Assembly (NCBI GenBank): GCA_036675585.1
Contig: JAKFES010000031.1
Span: 1-7,350 of the forward strand
Source: Zeimonas sp036675585
GTDB lineage: Bacteria > Pseudomonadota > Gammaproteobacteria > Burkholderiales > Burkholderiaceae_E
Direction of reading: 5' to 3'
Length of the DNA stretch: 7,350 nucleotides
The first letter of the stretch is position 1. Every line of letters starts with the position of its first letter. The notes beneath the pieces were generated by a model. The model ran no database searches, was not told the DNA's origin, and saw only the letters and a list, made by a program, of their open reading frames with translations. Of the stretch, positions 6,983-7,350 are shown in pieces. Made by a program: the position numbers and the translations under genes.

Positions 6983-7350
6983 TCATCCGGCGACGCCGGG
7001 CATCGGCGACGCCGAATGGCGCGCCAGCTCACGGCGCGCGATCGCCGTACGATGCACCTCGTCGGGGCCGTCGGCCAGACGCAGCGTGCGTTGATGCGCG
7101 TACATCGACGCGAGCGGGAAATCGTCGCAGACGCCGCCGCCGCCATGCGCCTGGATCGCCCAGTCGATGATCCGGCAGGCGACGTTCGGTGCCACGACCT
7201 TGATCATCGCGATCTCGGCGCGCGCGGCCTTGTTGCCGACCGTGTCCATCCGGTACGCGGCGAGCAGCGTAAGCAACCGCGCCTGGTCGATCGAGCAGCG
7301 CGCCTCGGCGATGCGCTCGTGCCAGACGTCGAAGGACGCGATCGCCCGGC
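6983..7350 (-). CDS. Acyl-CoA dehydrogenase C-terminal part, N-terminus beyond the window
   Basis: The last 121 residues of an FAD-dependent acyl-CoA dehydrogenase, which introduces the alpha-beta double bond in acyl-CoA. The frame is open to the right edge (first whole codon 7348-7346), so the upstream ATG- or TTG-like codons are internal. Visible is the C-terminal four-helix domain. It has the flavin-contacting IQAHGGGGVCDDFPLA, then YAHQRTLRLADGPDEVH, and ends ARRELARHSASPMPGVAG. The ADGPDEVH block is characteristic of the ACAD10/ACAD11-like subfamily, where Asp (codon 7072-7070) stands in the place of the usual catalytic Glu of EGT. Substrates of this subgroup are often long-chain, branched or 4-hydroxy acids in other organisms, but none can be assigned here. 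The YfcG-like gene follows 53 bp downstream. Confidence 0.92.
   Translation of the reverse strand, partial: RAIASFDVWHERIAEARCSIDQARLLTLLAAYRMDTVGNKAARAEIAMIKVVAPNVACRIIDWAIQAHGGGGVCDDFPLASMYAHQRTLRLADGPDEVHRTAIARRELARHSASPMPGVAG

Overview
The window is GC-rich chromosomal DNA of a proteobacterium, most likely a betaproteobacterium (inference). The Lon, HU, PpiD, SelU and YfcG-like products are all readable as proteobacterial families. Both tRNA genes encode their own CCA. From memory, the order lon, HU, tRNA-Val, tRNA-Asp, ppiD is common in Burkholderiales and relatives. I see no phage, plasmid, insertion sequence, CRISPR or defence genes. This is housekeeping sequence, and I found no convincing undescribed multi-gene system.

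Left part (1-2715, + strand): the 3' three quarters of lon (5' end outside the window), then a 242-nt gap with a long hairpin and a strong sigma70-type promoter (TTGACA, 17 bp, TTTAAT). Next comes the gene for the 90-residue nucleoid protein HU, starting at GTG, with a probable terminator directly behind it. A GC-discriminator promoter (TGGTACAAT) then serves tRNA-Val(UAC) and tRNA-Asp(GUC). Two hairpins follow, the second a textbook intrinsic terminator ending 17 nt before ppiD.

Middle (2716-5764): ppiD (+), an inner-membrane periplasmic folding factor, runs tail to tail into selU/mnmH (-), the tRNA 2-selenouridine synthase, and the two coding regions overlap by 38 bp. selU and the next gene diverge across a 78-bp spacer.

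Right part (5765-7350): a DUF1178 family gene (+) with its own compact promoter and Shine-Dalgarno, a YfcG-like glutathione-dependent oxidoreductase gene (-), and the 3' end of an acyl-CoA dehydrogenase gene (-), which lies upstream of the GST gene and is probably co-transcribed with it. No gap longer than 300 bases lacks a gene.

The shared theme of the left half is protein quality control and growth physiology (Lon, HU, PpiD, tRNAs). The most interesting details are regulatory: tandem hairpins with exchangeable arms between tRNA-Asp and ppiD, and a near-identical 16/17-base block placed exactly 24 bp upstream of TACAAT at two unrelated promoters.
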